From the NCBI RefSeq assembly GCF_023101665.1, contig NZ_CP082161.1:620001-684000 (forward strand): 64,000 nucleotides of DNA. The letters run 5' to 3'. This DNA comes from Bradyrhizobium sp. 195. GTDB taxonomy: Bacteria; Pseudomonadota; Alphaproteobacteria; Rhizobiales; Xanthobacteraceae. Position numbers and translations under genes: made by a program. The notes beneath the pieces were generated by a model. That model was given only the letters and a program-made list of their open reading frames with translations, did no database searches and had not been told where the DNA came from. Below, piece by piece: positions 1 to 10,169 of this stretch; positions within the stretch are counted from its first letter, which is position 1; the number at the start of each line of letters is the position of its first letter.

Positions 1-680
1 AGCGGATGTCATTTGGGCCCGACGCCGTATTGGTGCGAATGGAAGAACAGTTCGAACATGTCTATTTTCCAATTAGTGGAGTTGTAGCCTTCCTGGTCGA
101 GATGTCGGATGGACACACGGTGGCCTCCACGCTGATGGGCTCGGAAGGAGCGGTTGGCGCTCTCTCGGTGCTCAGTTCATTACGATCGCCTGTGACGGCT
201 ACAGCCTATGTGGCCGGCAGTGCGTTGCGGATACCCTCCTCAAAATTGAAGTATGCTTTTGAGCAAAGCGCCGCGGTTAAACATGTCCTGCGACTTCACC
301 TCGGCACACAGCTTTTGCAGCTCCAGAACGTGGCGGCCTGCAACGCAGTGCATCCGGTCGAATGCCGGATGGCGCGGTGGTTGCTCGAGCTGCATGATCG
401 GGTTGCGGGCGACGTAATTCAGCTGACGCAGGAGGCGCTTGCACAGCTGTTGGGGGTGCGACGAACCACTGTGACACTAACAATGAACAAGCTTCGCGGA
501 GCTGGCTGCATCAAACCCGATCGTCGCGGACTGCTCAACATCGAGCGAACCCAACTGGAGGGTATTGCTTGCGAGTGCTATGGTGTCATGCGAGGCCGAA
601 TTGATCGCATGTGCAGTCAGGAGCTATCATGCGAAGCGGGTGGAAACGGGAAAGTTTCAATGAGGCCGAGTGAAGCATAA
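1..680 (+). CDS. Crp/Fnr-family transcriptional regulator, 5' end cut by window
   Basis: A cyclic-nucleotide-binding-like N-terminal domain (roughly residues 1-115 of the visible part) is followed by a winged-helix domain whose recognition region reads LTQEALAQLLGVRRTTVT, typical of the Crp/Fnr family. The frame is open to the left edge (a sense codon precedes the first ATG at 6), so the true start probably lies outside the window. No Fnr-type N-terminal cysteine cluster is visible, although the N-terminus is missing. The closest architecture is the redox- or stress-responsive Crp subgroup common in Bradyrhizobium. The ligand cannot be told from sequence. Confidence 0.85.
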   Translation, partial: RMSFGPDAVLVRMEEQFEHVYFPISGVVAFLVEMSDGHTVASTLMGSEGAVGALSVLSSLRSPVTATAYVAGSALRIPSSKLKYAFEQSAAVKHVLRLHLGTQLLQLQNVAACNAVHPVECRMARWLLELHDRVAGDVIQLTQEALAQLLGVRRTTVTLTMNKLRGAGCIKPDRRGLLNIERTQLEGIACECYGVMRGRIDRMCSQELSCEAGGNGKVSMRPSEA

Positions 681-1066
681 GGGCAGGCGGCTTGAGGCAT
701 GCACCAGCTACCGTTGCCGGCACGTCGCGTGATGTCCGTTCTTGCGCAAACGTAGCGCATCCCACCGCAGCTAGCGCCGTGCTCCTTTGCAATGCTTACG
801 CTGAGGAAGGAACTTCCCATCCCTTGCGATATCCCTGTTATGCACCGTCAGTGCCTGACATACCTTCGTCTGTGTTGACAATCTCAAAAAAAGTTTGAGG
901 GAGAGTCATAAACCGAACCGACATTCCCGCTTCTCGCAGCACAAAGTCATACCGGGTCGGGGCTAGATCAAGGCTCATCCAAAATCTGATCGAACACAGA
1001 GCGTGAGCTCTCGTGACGCAAGCGAGCGTTGCGAGGAATGCTTTCGCTTGAGAAAGGGAATGTTGC
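681..1066. other. Intergenic stretch without a supported gene
   Basis: This 386-bp stretch has no reading frame with convincing start signals. A TTGACA hexamer at 875-880 is followed by a small inverted repeat (CTCAAA 883-888, TTTGAG 894-899) and could belong to the phasin promoter, but no good -10 follows at 16-18 bp. I see nothing else in it. Confidence 0.5.
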
Positions 1067-1534
1067 GTGACTGAAAGCCAAATGAACTTGCCGCCGAACG
1101 GAACGAACGTTTTCGCGATGCCATGGTTGGATTTCTCGAAGGCCATGTTGCCTGGCGTGGGGCGCGAGCTTGCCGAGCAGGGCCTCGCCCGCGCACGGGA
1201 AGGGTGCGAGAAGATCAAGGTCGCATCGGAAGAGATGACGCAGGCGCTGCGTGAGACCTATTCGAGCAATGCGAGATGCACGACCGACTACGGGCTCAAG
1301 GTGTTCGAAATCTCAAACGCCAATGCCGCTTCTGCGCTCGATTTCTTCGTCCATCTGTTCGGCACCAAATCTGCGACCGACGCCTATACATTGTCGGCGG
1401 CGCAAGCCCGCAAGGCGTTCGACACCGCCTCTGACCAGAACAGGGAATTGTGGGCGCTTGCCCAGAAGCTCGCGACGGAAACGGGTGAGCCGATCAGGAA
1501 GCACTTCACCAGGGTCCTCCACCCAGGCGGCTAA
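1067..1534 (+). CDS. Phasin family protein
   Basis: 155 residues, largely amphipathic alpha-helix, with the phasin pattern: a short hydrophobic N-terminal part (MPWLDFSKAM) followed by helical segments ending in ELWALAQKLATETGEPI, the conserved phasin tail. Phasins coat polyhydroxybutyrate granules. The GTG start at 1067 is preferred because AAGGGA lies 7 bases upstream; an ATG at 1082 is the alternative. No PHB synthase or depolymerase gene is adjacent, so the role in granule coating is inferred from family membership only. Confidence 0.85.
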   Translation: MTESQMNLPPNGTNVFAMPWLDFSKAMLPGVGRELAEQGLARAREGCEKIKVASEEMTQALRETYSSNARCTTDYGLKVFEISNANAASALDFFVHLFGTKSATDAYTLSAAQARKAFDTASDQNRELWALAQKLATETGEPIRKHFTRVLHPGG

Positions 1535-1742
1535 AAGCGCGTTCAATTTCACATTCCGATTCGTTTGAAGAGGAGATCCGGCTGGTTGGAACTCGCCCAA
1601 CTGAGCGAGCACGCTCCACGGCCCCATGCTCGACCAACAAGGTGCGCGATGCCTCTCAAGGCCCGGCACCGACGAGAGGCGCATTCCAACCGGCCGTTGT
1701 TTTTCTGCAAACTACAACAAGACAAATCGCAAGGGAGGCAAC

Positions 1743-1976
1743 ATGGGAATGGTCATGGTCAAATGTCCACAAACCGGACACGCGATTCCCACTGGCATCA
1801 AGACTGATAGCGAGAGCTTTGGACGCCGCGCGGTGTTTTTCTCGCGCACCCGTTGTCCGATCTGCCGCACCGATCATTCGTGGTTCGCGCGGGAAGCCTG
1901 GGTCGACGAGCCGCGCATCCGCACCGCGAGCTGGCGTCTGGCACCGGATTACGGATGCAATGGCCGCCGGTCATGA
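1743..1976 (+). CDS. Small cysteine-containing protein, possible zinc-ribbon
   Basis: 77 residues beginning MVKCPQTGHAIPTGI after two extra residues, with a later TRCPICRTDHSW. The lone CP plus the CxxC and following histidine resemble half-ribbon zinc sites of small conserved proteins frequent in rhizobia. AAGGGAGG sits 6-8 bases before the ATG at 1743, a strong ribosome binding site. The C-terminal 25 residues look unlike the rest and the gene ends just before a transposase remnant, so the end may have been altered by an insertion. Function unknown. Confidence 0.6.
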   Translation: MGMVMVKCPQTGHAIPTGIKTDSESFGRRAVFFSRTRCPICRTDHSWFAREAWVDEPRIRTASWRLAPDYGCNGRRS

Positions 1977-2005
1977 CGCGGCGGTGCAGATGATCGACAC
2001 CTGCG

Positions 2006-2170
2006 CGCAACCTGATCGAACGGTCCTTCAACAAGATCAGGCAATGTCGTCGTGTCGCGACCCGATATGACAAGCTTGCAGCCAACTATGTGGGCGTTCG
2101 TCAAATTTGCATCAATGCGTGAATTTGGCTGCGTCGCCCAGACGTTCCAACGCGAACGGTCCCGGGCATC
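2006..2170 (+). pseudogene. IS5-type transposase C-terminal remnant, frameshifted
   Basis: Reading from 2006 gives RNLIERSFNKIRQCRRVATR followed by YDKLAANYV, the conserved C-terminal signature of IS5-family DDE transposases. The frame then stops at 2120-2122. The adjacent frame from about 2091 continues WAFVKFASMR, which fits the expected next segment (AFxxLASIR in the family), so a frameshift lies near 2088. No catalytic DDE core or terminal inverted repeats are visible around it. This is a dead fragment marking an old insertion in the otherwise gene-free stretch 1977-2325. Confidence 0.75.
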
Positions 2171-2325
2171 CCCGGGGCTGGACCGAGACGCACCGAGATC
2201 GCCCGACGCGCCGACTCGACGCCGGACGCCAGTCGATATCGGGCCCAGGATTCAAGCGCGGGATCTCAAATGATACAGTGTCTTAGATTGTAGTTCGCAG
2301 GCGACCCTCATTGAAAGGCACCGCG

Positions 2326-2673
2326 TCAAGGACGACATGACGCATGAGTTGGTGCTGGTGGACCACAGCTCAGGGCCTTGATCTTTCCAGCAGCGTTAAA
2401 CGCCAAGACCGCGTTCACTACATTTTCCCCGCTGATGTACGAGATCACTGTCCCACCTTGCGAAGGCTGAAGATCGTCCAGCTCGGCAGCGGGGTATTTC
2501 CGCATACGAGCAGCCCAGTATGCTCGGAGGCCTTCTCTGCCGGTGATAGTCAGTGCGTCACAACCGCAGTAGACCACTGCATCTTCGGCGTACATCTCGA
2601 GTATCGCTTCGACATCGCCGGCACGGTAGGCATCGAGCCAGTCGACGGCAGTGGCCATCGGGTCAAAGGACAT
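2326..2673 (-). CDS. SnoaL/NTF2-like protein
   Basis: 115 residues with the cystatin-like cone pattern of the nuclear transport factor 2 superfamily: TAVDWLDAYRAGDVEAILEM, then YAEDAVVY, the usual helix followed by the first strand. The ATG at 2673 is favoured over the longer form at 2688 because GGTGGGAGG lies just upstream. Members include polyketide cyclases, ketosteroid isomerase-like enzymes and simple binding proteins. The active-site residues do not settle which, and the gene stands alone. Confidence 0.75.
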   Translation of the reverse strand: MSFDPMATAVDWLDAYRAGDVEAILEMYAEDAVVYCGCDALTITGREGLRAYWAARMRKYPAAELDDLQPSQGGTVISYISGENVVNAVLAFNAAGKIKALSCGPPAPTHASCRP

Positions 2674-3222
2674 ACAAGCACCTCCCACCGTCCAATAATC
2701 CGAGATTTGGCCGGGGTAACCAGCTAAGTCTCTTCCAATCGATTCTTGAATTTTGATGGTCTCGCTCGGCTAGGGCTATATGCCGAAGGTCATAAGGCGG
2801 TTATTTGCCCGCCGGCCTCTGATGCCAGCATGTCGGTCTATCTTGTACTTCTGACGGGCTCAGCTGTTCTGTCGCTCGTGGCTGGCTCGATGATCCATCG
2901 CGCATGCCTTCTGCACTTCGTTAACAAGTCGGCTCTCTGGACGGGCCGATTGCCATCTATAGGTGGCCCGGATCGGGCTTTTTTCTTCATTTAACGTCTG
3001 CATCTGGCCCCGGTGGCGAAGTTCAGGATGGCTCAGATATGGTCTGCTGATCGGGGGAGGCCGGAAGTGACACGCCGCCAGTCAAACCGGAGCTGTTGAC
3101 CTCAAGCGAACGCGTAAGAAGCTTGTGCTTTGAATTGCTCCGCCCTCGAGATTTTGGTTAATCTTGACGGCGATAGCTACAGCCGCCTGCCAGACCGCAG
3201 TGTAATGAGGCACTGAAGGGGA
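2674..3222. other. Intergenic stretch with one terminator
   Basis: Contains a clear rho-independent terminator (2966-2984) but no convincing gene. A frame at 2746-2994 exists but runs straight through the terminator hairpin and its T-tract. The 200 bases before the cyclase gene are relatively AT-rich, as expected for its promoter, but no consensus pair can be picked with confidence. Confidence 0.5.
2966..2984 (+). terminator. Rho-independent terminator
   Basis: GCCCG (2966-2970), loop GAT, CGGGC (2974-2978), then TTTTTT (2979-2984). It has the canonical shape for the plus strand. No clear gene precedes it on that strand, so it may end a short unannotated transcript or insulate the cyclase gene from the left. 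Confidence 0.7.
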
Positions 3223-4647
3223 GTGAAGGGATTGGGCCGGGTAACGCTTCGACGCAAGTTAGCTGCCATCGTTGCAGCCGACGTAGCAGGTTATTCTCGT
3301 TTGATAAGTCATGACGAGACCGCCACCATTCAAATACTTTCCGCTTATCGCCAAATTGTGGATGGGCTTATCTCTGATTTCGGCGGCCGGATAGCGAACA
3401 CAGCGGGCGATAGTATTCTCGCCGAGTTTCCGAGCGCAACGGACGCGGTTGAATGTTGCGTGGCCGTTCAGCTTCGCATGTTTGAGGCTGAGAGGGGGCA
3501 GCCGGAAGACCTAGCGCTCCGGTTTCGGATAGGCATTCATTTGGGCGACGTGGTCGTTCAGGGGGATGATCTCCTCGGGGACGGAGTTAACATCGCAGCA
3601 CGATTAGAAGGCATCGCCGACCCCGGAGGTATTTGCATATCCGGAGCCGTCTTCGACCAGATCGATGGAAAGATCGGTCACCCTATCGAACCTCTTGGGC
3701 TTCAGACTCTTAAAAATATCGCGCGCCCGGTCGAAGCCTACGCAATTCAGTTACGAAGTCGCCTGGCCTCTTCAGAGACGGCAAATCCCTCCTCATCGAA
3801 GTTTCAGCAGGAGGTTCGATATTGCCGATCTGAGGACGGTGTCCGATTGGCTTATTCAGTCGTTGGCAATGGTCCCATTCTGTTGAAGTCAGCGAATTGG
3901 ATCAATCATTTAGAGCTCGATTGGGAGCTTCCTCTGTATCGTCACCTCTTCGTAGGTTTGACGAAGCGGCACAAACTCGTTCGGTATGACGCACGCGGCA
4001 ACGGCTTGTCTGATTGGGACCAAAGTGAACTGTCGCTGGACGCCTGGGTAAATGACATGGAGGCTGTCGCAGATGCAGTCGGCCTCGAACGCTTTCCTAT
4101 CTTTGGTTTTTCGCAGGGATGCGCGGTGTCGATTGCGTATGCGGTCCGCCATCCCGAAAGAGTATCCAGGCTCATCTTGTTCGGTGGCTTCGTGACCGGC
4201 AGATTCAAGAGGCCTTCGATCACCGCTGCAGACCTTGAGCGATACAAAGCTACGGCAACCCTCATCAGACTGGGATGGAGCTCTGAAGATCCAACGTTCC
4301 GACAGATGTTGGCCTCGCAACTAATACCGGGCGCTACTAAGGAACAAGCGCTTGCCTTCAATGAAATGCAACGACGGAGTTTGTCAGCGGAAAGCGCTGC
4401 CAGATACTACGAAACTGTAAGTAACTTCGACGTCCGCGACCTTCTTCCGCAGGTATCTGTCCCGACGCTCGTGCTGCATTTCAGAGATGATGCCATGGTT
4501 CCGCTGGAGCAGGGTCGGCTGATGGGCGCCGGAATAAAGGGCGCAAAATTCGTTTCCTTACCCGGCAAGAACCATCTGCCCTTGGAAAACGATCCGGGCA
4601 TGCCGCAGTTTTTCGACGAACTGGACTCGTTCCTTCGGGCAGACTAA
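3223..4647 (+). CDS. Class III adenylate/guanylate cyclase fused to alpha/beta hydrolase
   Basis: 474 residues from a GTG start. Residues 10-180 form a class III nucleotide cyclase domain: AADVAGYSRL carries the first metal aspartate, NTAGDSILAEFPS the second, and NIAARLE the Asn/Arg pair that stabilises the transition state. Residues 195-474 form an alpha/beta hydrolase with the nucleophile elbow GFSQG (Ser297), an acid in FRDDAMVP (Asp422 or 423) and GKNHLPL (His451), so both halves look active. The GAGTGAAGGG context gives only a weak ribosome site. Similar cyclase-hydrolase fusions occur in rhizobia; the hydrolase substrate and its link to cAMP are unknown. Confidence 0.88.
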   Translation: MKGLGRVTLRRKLAAIVAADVAGYSRLISHDETATIQILSAYRQIVDGLISDFGGRIANTAGDSILAEFPSATDAVECCVAVQLRMFEAERGQPEDLALRFRIGIHLGDVVVQGDDLLGDGVNIAARLEGIADPGGICISGAVFDQIDGKIGHPIEPLGLQTLKNIARPVEAYAIQLRSRLASSETANPSSSKFQQEVRYCRSEDGVRLAYSVVGNGPILLKSANWINHLELDWELPLYRHLFVGLTKRHKLVRYDARGNGLSDWDQSELSLDAWVNDMEAVADAVGLERFPIFGFSQGCAVSIAYAVRHPERVSRLILFGGFVTGRFKRPSITAADLERYKATATLIRLGWSSEDPTFRQMLASQLIPGATKEQALAFNEMQRRSLSAESAARYYETVSNFDVRDLLPQVSVPTLVLHFRDDAMVPLEQGRLMGAGIKGAKFVSLPGKNHLPLENDPGMPQFFDELDSFLRAD

Positions 4648-4834
4648 GCGGCTTCGACCGATGTCTTGCGAATGTCAGCAAGTGGCCGTTAGCCGATTCG
4701 CAGGGGCGAACTGGCCATGTCCGGTTCTGACGGCAGAACGGTACGACCTAATTCGCGGGCTAAGGGTCATGCCCGCACGCCCTGGCGCATCCGGTTTGCA
4801 TTGATGCCCAGAGTGACGACGCAGCAATGGCACC

Positions 4835-5518
4835 TCACGCGTAGGCCACCCAACCACGGAAAGTGAAGCCGGTGTAGAACAGCGTCGGCTCGGAGAAACC
4901 GGCCTCGCGCAGGATCGCCTCGTCCTGTGCAGGTGTGAGGATTTCCAGATGGTTGGTGACGGCGTTCCGCGCGGCCGCGGCCTGCTCGGGCTCGACGCCG
5001 GAGGCGGCCAGGAATGCGGAGTACCGCGACAGCCATAGCGGGCGCTCCTCATTGCCCTCGGGCGCGCTCAGATGGGCGACCACGAAAGCTGCGCGCGGCT
5101 TCAGCCGTCGGCGGACCTCCGAGGCGATGCGGCGTCGCTCCTCGACATCGACGAAGTGCAACGTCAACAGGCAGCTGGCACCGTCAAACGGTCCGCCCGG
5201 TGCATCGTCGATGTAGCCCTGATGAAGACGCGCGCGCGATGCGAGCGGGCCCAGGGTTTGCCCGGCGAGCGCCAGCATCGCCGCGGAGGGGTCCACGCCG
5301 TCGAAGCTCCAGCGCGGATGCGCTTGCGCAAACGTCTTCAACTCAAGGCCGCCGCCGGCGCCGAGGACGAGGATCCGCGCATCCTCACGCGCGCGCTCGG
5401 CCAGCAGGATCGCCGCCATCGACAGCATGGCATTGTAGCCGGGCACGAAGCGCGGCGGGCCTTCCGTGTATCGCGCCACGGCCTGCGGATCGGAGAACAT
5501 GGCTTGAATGTTGGTCAT
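4835..5518 (-). CDS. Class I SAM-dependent methyltransferase
   Basis: 227 residues. The SAM-binding motif I reads ILVLGAGGGLE, followed by the acidic strand end FDGVDPSAAML and a motif-IV-like FDGASCLLTLHFV. The fold is the Rossmann type of small-molecule methyltransferases; no substrate-specific motif is recognised. The ATG at 5518 (AAGGAC upstream) is preferred to the longer start at 5548. It lies 26 bases after the Rrf2 regulator gene on the same strand, so the two are probably one transcript under that regulator. Confidence 0.85.
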   Translation of the reverse strand: MTNIQAMFSDPQAVARYTEGPPRFVPGYNAMLSMAAILLAERAREDARILVLGAGGGLELKTFAQAHPRWSFDGVDPSAAMLALAGQTLGPLASRARLHQGYIDDAPGGPFDGASCLLTLHFVDVEERRRIASEVRRRLKPRAAFVVAHLSAPEGNEERPLWLSRYSAFLAASGVEPEQAAAARNAVTNHLEILTPAQDEAILREAGFSEPTLFYTGFTFRGWVAYA

Positions 5519-5544
5519 GGCGTCGTCCTTGCTGAATGGGCCAA

Positions 5545-6003
5545 TCACGCACCATGTGCGCGCATGCCCTGCTGCTTGCGGGACCCGAGGCGCTTGCGGA
5601 AATCCTCGCTCAGCATCGCCAGCGTCACCTCGCCGAGCCGCGACAGCAGCAGCGCCTCCGCATCGCCAAAGGCCTGATCGAGCGCGGCATTGACGGCCTG
5701 CTCGACGAGACAGCCGGGCGCCTCGGTCCGATTGCCCATGGCCAGCAGCGCCGGGCTGCCAAGCGCGGTGTAGACGTCACGCAGCGTCACCCTCGAGAGG
5801 TCGCAGGCCAGCGTCCAGCCGCCGCCATGCCCCTTCTCGGAGCGAACGTAACCGAGCTCCCGCAGGCCCGCCATGATGCGCCGGATCACCACCGGGTTGG
5901 TGTCCATCGCCTTCGCGAGGGTCTCGGATGTGAACGGGCCGGGTTGCTGCGCCATGTGCAGCAGCACGTGCAGCACGCCGGATAATCGGGAGTCACACCT
6001 CAT
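5545..6003 (-). CDS. Rrf2 family transcriptional regulator
   Basis: 152 residues. The N-terminal winged helix [20 protein letters not shown] is followed by the Rrf2 wing signature [16 protein letters not shown]. Only one cysteine (in [10 protein letters not shown]) is present, so an Fe-S cluster of the IscR or NsrR kind is unlikely. That fits the YwnA/BadM-like non-cluster members. The start at 6003 sits inside a 7-bp-arm palindrome, and a consensus-like promoter places the transcription start at or next to the ATG (see the regulatory entry). The downstream methyltransferase is its likely target. Confidence 0.88.
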   Translation of the reverse strand: MRCDSRLSGVLHVLLHMAQQPGPFTSETLAKAMDTNPVVIRRIMAGLRELGYVRSEKGHGGGWTLACDLSRVTLRDVYTALGSPALLAMGNRTEAPGCLVEQAVNAALDQAFGDAEALLLSRLGEVTLAMLSEDFRKRLGSRKQQGMRAHGA

Positions 6004-6039
6004 GTAACTTAATATGTTACATATCTGTGTCGAAGTCAA
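6002..6039 (-). promoter_or_regulatory. Promoter and palindromic operator of the Rrf2 gene
   Basis: ATGTAAC (6002-6008) and GTTACAT (6016-6022) form a perfect inverted repeat around 7 bases. On the minus strand TTGACT (6039-6034), 17 bases, then CATATT (6016-6011) make a sigma-70-like promoter whose start point would fall on or next to the ATG at 6003. The operator overlaps the -10 box and the start codon, so binding would block transcription directly. That this is the Rrf2 protein's own site is inference. Confidence 0.6.
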
Positions 6040-6349
6040 CCGTTGACCTTGCCGCACCGGTGCAACCCGCGGCGAGGCCGTACGGCAGGGGCGAAGTTCT
6101 GGATTGTCGGGACAGAGGCTGCCGGGAAACGCAGCAGGCGTTGCGTGACGCGTAGGAAAGCGGACGCGATCAGAACTTGTCCGATGATGCCATCATGCGC
6201 CTGTGTTGCCCGACGGTGCAACGGCGTTCGGCCCGACGGATCAGCATTTGCGCAATCCGCCTAAGCCATTGATCCCGCTTGAGCCGGCTACTGTGCATGG
6301 GGTTGTTTTCGAGTTTTTTGTCTTGGCGGGCCAAAACACGGAGGTCACC

Positions 6350-6427
6350 ATGATGATTTGTCACGGTGACGCCGCCGCGCGCGAGCGCAACAATCGGCCA
6401 CGGCATCGCGTGGACTTTTCGTCCTGA
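6350..6427 (+). CDS. Possible 25-residue leader peptide
   Basis: A short frame beginning MMICHGDAAARERNN has an excellent ribosome binding site (GGAGG, 5 bases before the ATG) and ends 46 bases before the next gene. It is too short for homology recognition. It could be a translated leader or chance. The rest of 6023-6473 contains no other supported gene. Confidence 0.25.
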   Translation: MMICHGDAAARERNNRPRHRVDFSS

Positions 6428-6473
6428 CCTCGCGCGGCACCCGTTTTCATCCATCCATTTGTCGGAGGCGCAC

Positions 6474-6767
6474 ATGCAGGTTTACAATGTGGTCAAGTTC
6501 AAGGTGAAGCCGGGTGAGGAAGCCGCCTTCCTCGACGCGCATCGGAACGGCAAGGCCAAATGGCCGGGCCTGGAGCACGGCGTCATCATCAAGACCGGCG
6601 AGCAGACCTTCTGCCTGATCGGCACCTGGTCCAGCCAGGATGCGATGGTCGCGGCCCGAGCGGCGATGATCAAGACCCTCGACAGCTTCAGGTCCGTGCT
6701 CGAGGACCAGGGCAACGGCCGCGGCGTAACCGATGCCGTTTCGGGGGAAGTGGTGCTCGATCTCTAG
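6474..6767 (+). CDS. Small ABM-like (ferredoxin-like fold) protein
   Basis: 97 residues: MQVYNVVKFKVKPGEEAAFLDAHR, then FCLIGTWSSQDAM. The pattern of an edge strand with VKPG, a helix and a late strand with GxW is that of dimeric antibiotic-biosynthesis-monooxygenase-like proteins. The start at 6474 has TCGGAGG 6 bases upstream. No cofactor or substrate motif is present and the neighbour YgiQ gene is convergent, so function is unassigned. Confidence 0.6.
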   Translation: MQVYNVVKFKVKPGEEAAFLDAHRNGKAKWPGLEHGVIIKTGEQTFCLIGTWSSQDAMVAARAAMIKTLDSFRSVLEDQGNGRGVTDAVSGEVVLDL

Positions 6768-6784
6768 CAGGCGAGCCGCGCCCG

Positions 6785-8806
<2,022 letters not shown>

Positions 8807-8890
8807 GGCGCCAAGGGATAGGGCTCCGGCCCCGCGAATTCAACCGACGGACGCGTGAAAGATTGAGGTTCCCTGACCGATCCGGGCGCT

Positions 8891-9757
8891 TCAGCCTCCG
8901 GCGAGCGCCTGCCGGACCTCGGCCGTCGTCGCCGGTTCGCCGCCATGCTCGCGCACCCTCCGGACCGCGTCCTCGACAAGGCGAAGATTGGTCGCCGTCG
9001 AACCCAGCAGCGCATCCTCGAGCCCGACGCGGATATGTCCGCCGCGGGCGACCGCATCTGCGATCAACGGTGTGAGGTCGACGCCGAGGCCGGAGATCAT
9101 CCAGGGCGCGCCGCCGGCCTCCTCCTCGGTCAGCGTGACCAGTGCCGCAAGGCCATAAGGCTTTGGCGGAAAGCAGAACGCGAATTGCTGCGAGAACATG
9201 AAGCGGTAGACCGGCGTCTTCACACCGCTCGCGCGCGCCAGTGCCGCGCCGGCGCGGATGAAGCCCGGCTCGTAGATGGCGAAGGCGGGGTGAATTCCGT
9301 GGCGCCTGGCCACGCCAAGCCCGTGCCGGATGTGGGTCTCCGGATTGAGATAGGTCTCGGCCGGCTTGGCGTCCGCCGTGGTGGCGGTCAGGGTGAAGTT
9401 GACGCTGCCGGGATCGACCACGGCAAATTCGAGCAGGCCGCGCTCGGCTAGCGCCTCGATATGGGCGAAGCGCGCCTTGGGGTCGGCGATGTTGCCGCGC
9501 GCATCGAGGCCGGGGATCGAGGGATAAACGGGCACGTCGATCCTGGCACGAATGCCTTCGATGATCCGCGCATAGACCTGCCAATCGAAAGTCTGCGGTC
9601 CCCCGCCGTCATAGGCATGCGTGTGAATGATCGCGGCGCCGGCCTTCGCGCAGGCAATGCCCTCGGCGATGATTGCGTCGATCGTATCGGGGATACCGGG
9701 CTGAAGCGCGCGGCTCCAGGGTCCGTTCAGTGCCGCCTCGATCCAGACCTTCTGCAT
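8891..9757 (-). CDS. BKACE family 3-keto-acid cleavage enzyme (DUF849)
   Basis: 288 residues, TIM barrel. The zinc-binding motif IIHTHAYD, the PSIPGLDARG segment and the late GLEDAL motif match the beta-keto acid cleavage enzyme family, which condenses a beta-keto acid with acetyl-CoA to give acetoacetate and a CoA ester. The founder is 3-keto-5-aminohexanoate cleavage enzyme of lysine fermentation, but the family has many substrates and the neighbours (YgiQ, a transporter) do not identify this one. Confidence 0.9.
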   Translation of the reverse strand: MQKVWIEAALNGPWSRALQPGIPDTIDAIIAEGIACAKAGAAIIHTHAYDGGGPQTFDWQVYARIIEGIRARIDVPVYPSIPGLDARGNIADPKARFAHIEALAERGLLEFAVVDPGSVNFTLTATTADAKPAETYLNPETHIRHGLGVARRHGIHPAFAIYEPGFIRAGAALARASGVKTPVYRFMFSQQFAFCFPPKPYGLAALVTLTEEEAGGAPWMISGLGVDLTPLIADAVARGGHIRVGLEDALLGSTATNLRLVEDAVRRVREHGGEPATTAEVRQALAGG

Positions 9758-9915
9758 CTTGCGCCTCCCGCGCCCGTCCGAACGAACCGACGCTTGTTTT
9801 GCAGAACCGTATCATGTCGGCTGCGCGCGGTCAGCGGCATCAGGTGTGTGACGTCGTCCACATACCGGCGGGCGCCAATTACGTCATGCTCTCCTTGGTT
9901 TCGAGGGAGAGATCG

Positions 9916-10101
9916 ATGCTCGTGGTCGACATGCTGCTGATCCTGGCGATGCTGTTCTTCCTGTTCCTGCCGATCACCGATCGCAGGACGGTGCGGATGC
10001 GGCTCTGCATGCTCTGCGCGTTGCTGGCGGTGTTGTCGGTCTCGGTCACTCGTACTTATGTCGCCCCGATGCAGCTCGCAGGCCTGGTCGCGGTCCATTG
10101 A
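9916..10101 (+). CDS. Small two-helix membrane protein
   Basis: 61 residues: MLVVDMLLILAMLFFLFLPI forms one membrane helix, a basic stretch TDRRTVRMRL follows, then LCALLAVLSVSV forms a second helix. GAGGGAGAG lies 4-12 bases before the ATG at 9916, which decides this start over longer in-frame ATGs at 9814 and 9886. No family is recognised. It precedes the EamA transporter by 68 bases on the same strand. Confidence 0.5.
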   Translation: MLVVDMLLILAMLFFLFLPITDRRTVRMRLCMLCALLAVLSVSVTRTYVAPMQLAGLVAVH

Positions 10102-10169
10102 TCCCTGCAATCGTCGCATGCGGCGATCCGGCTTCTCACGGCTGCTCGCATGCAGTATTCGACGGCGCC

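Noticed and set aside
2746..2994. 82-residue frame with a hydrophobic segment (YLVLLTGSAVLSLVAGS)
   Set aside because: It runs through a rho-independent terminator and its T-tract, has no ribosome site, and its end (AFFFI) is just the terminator read as protein.
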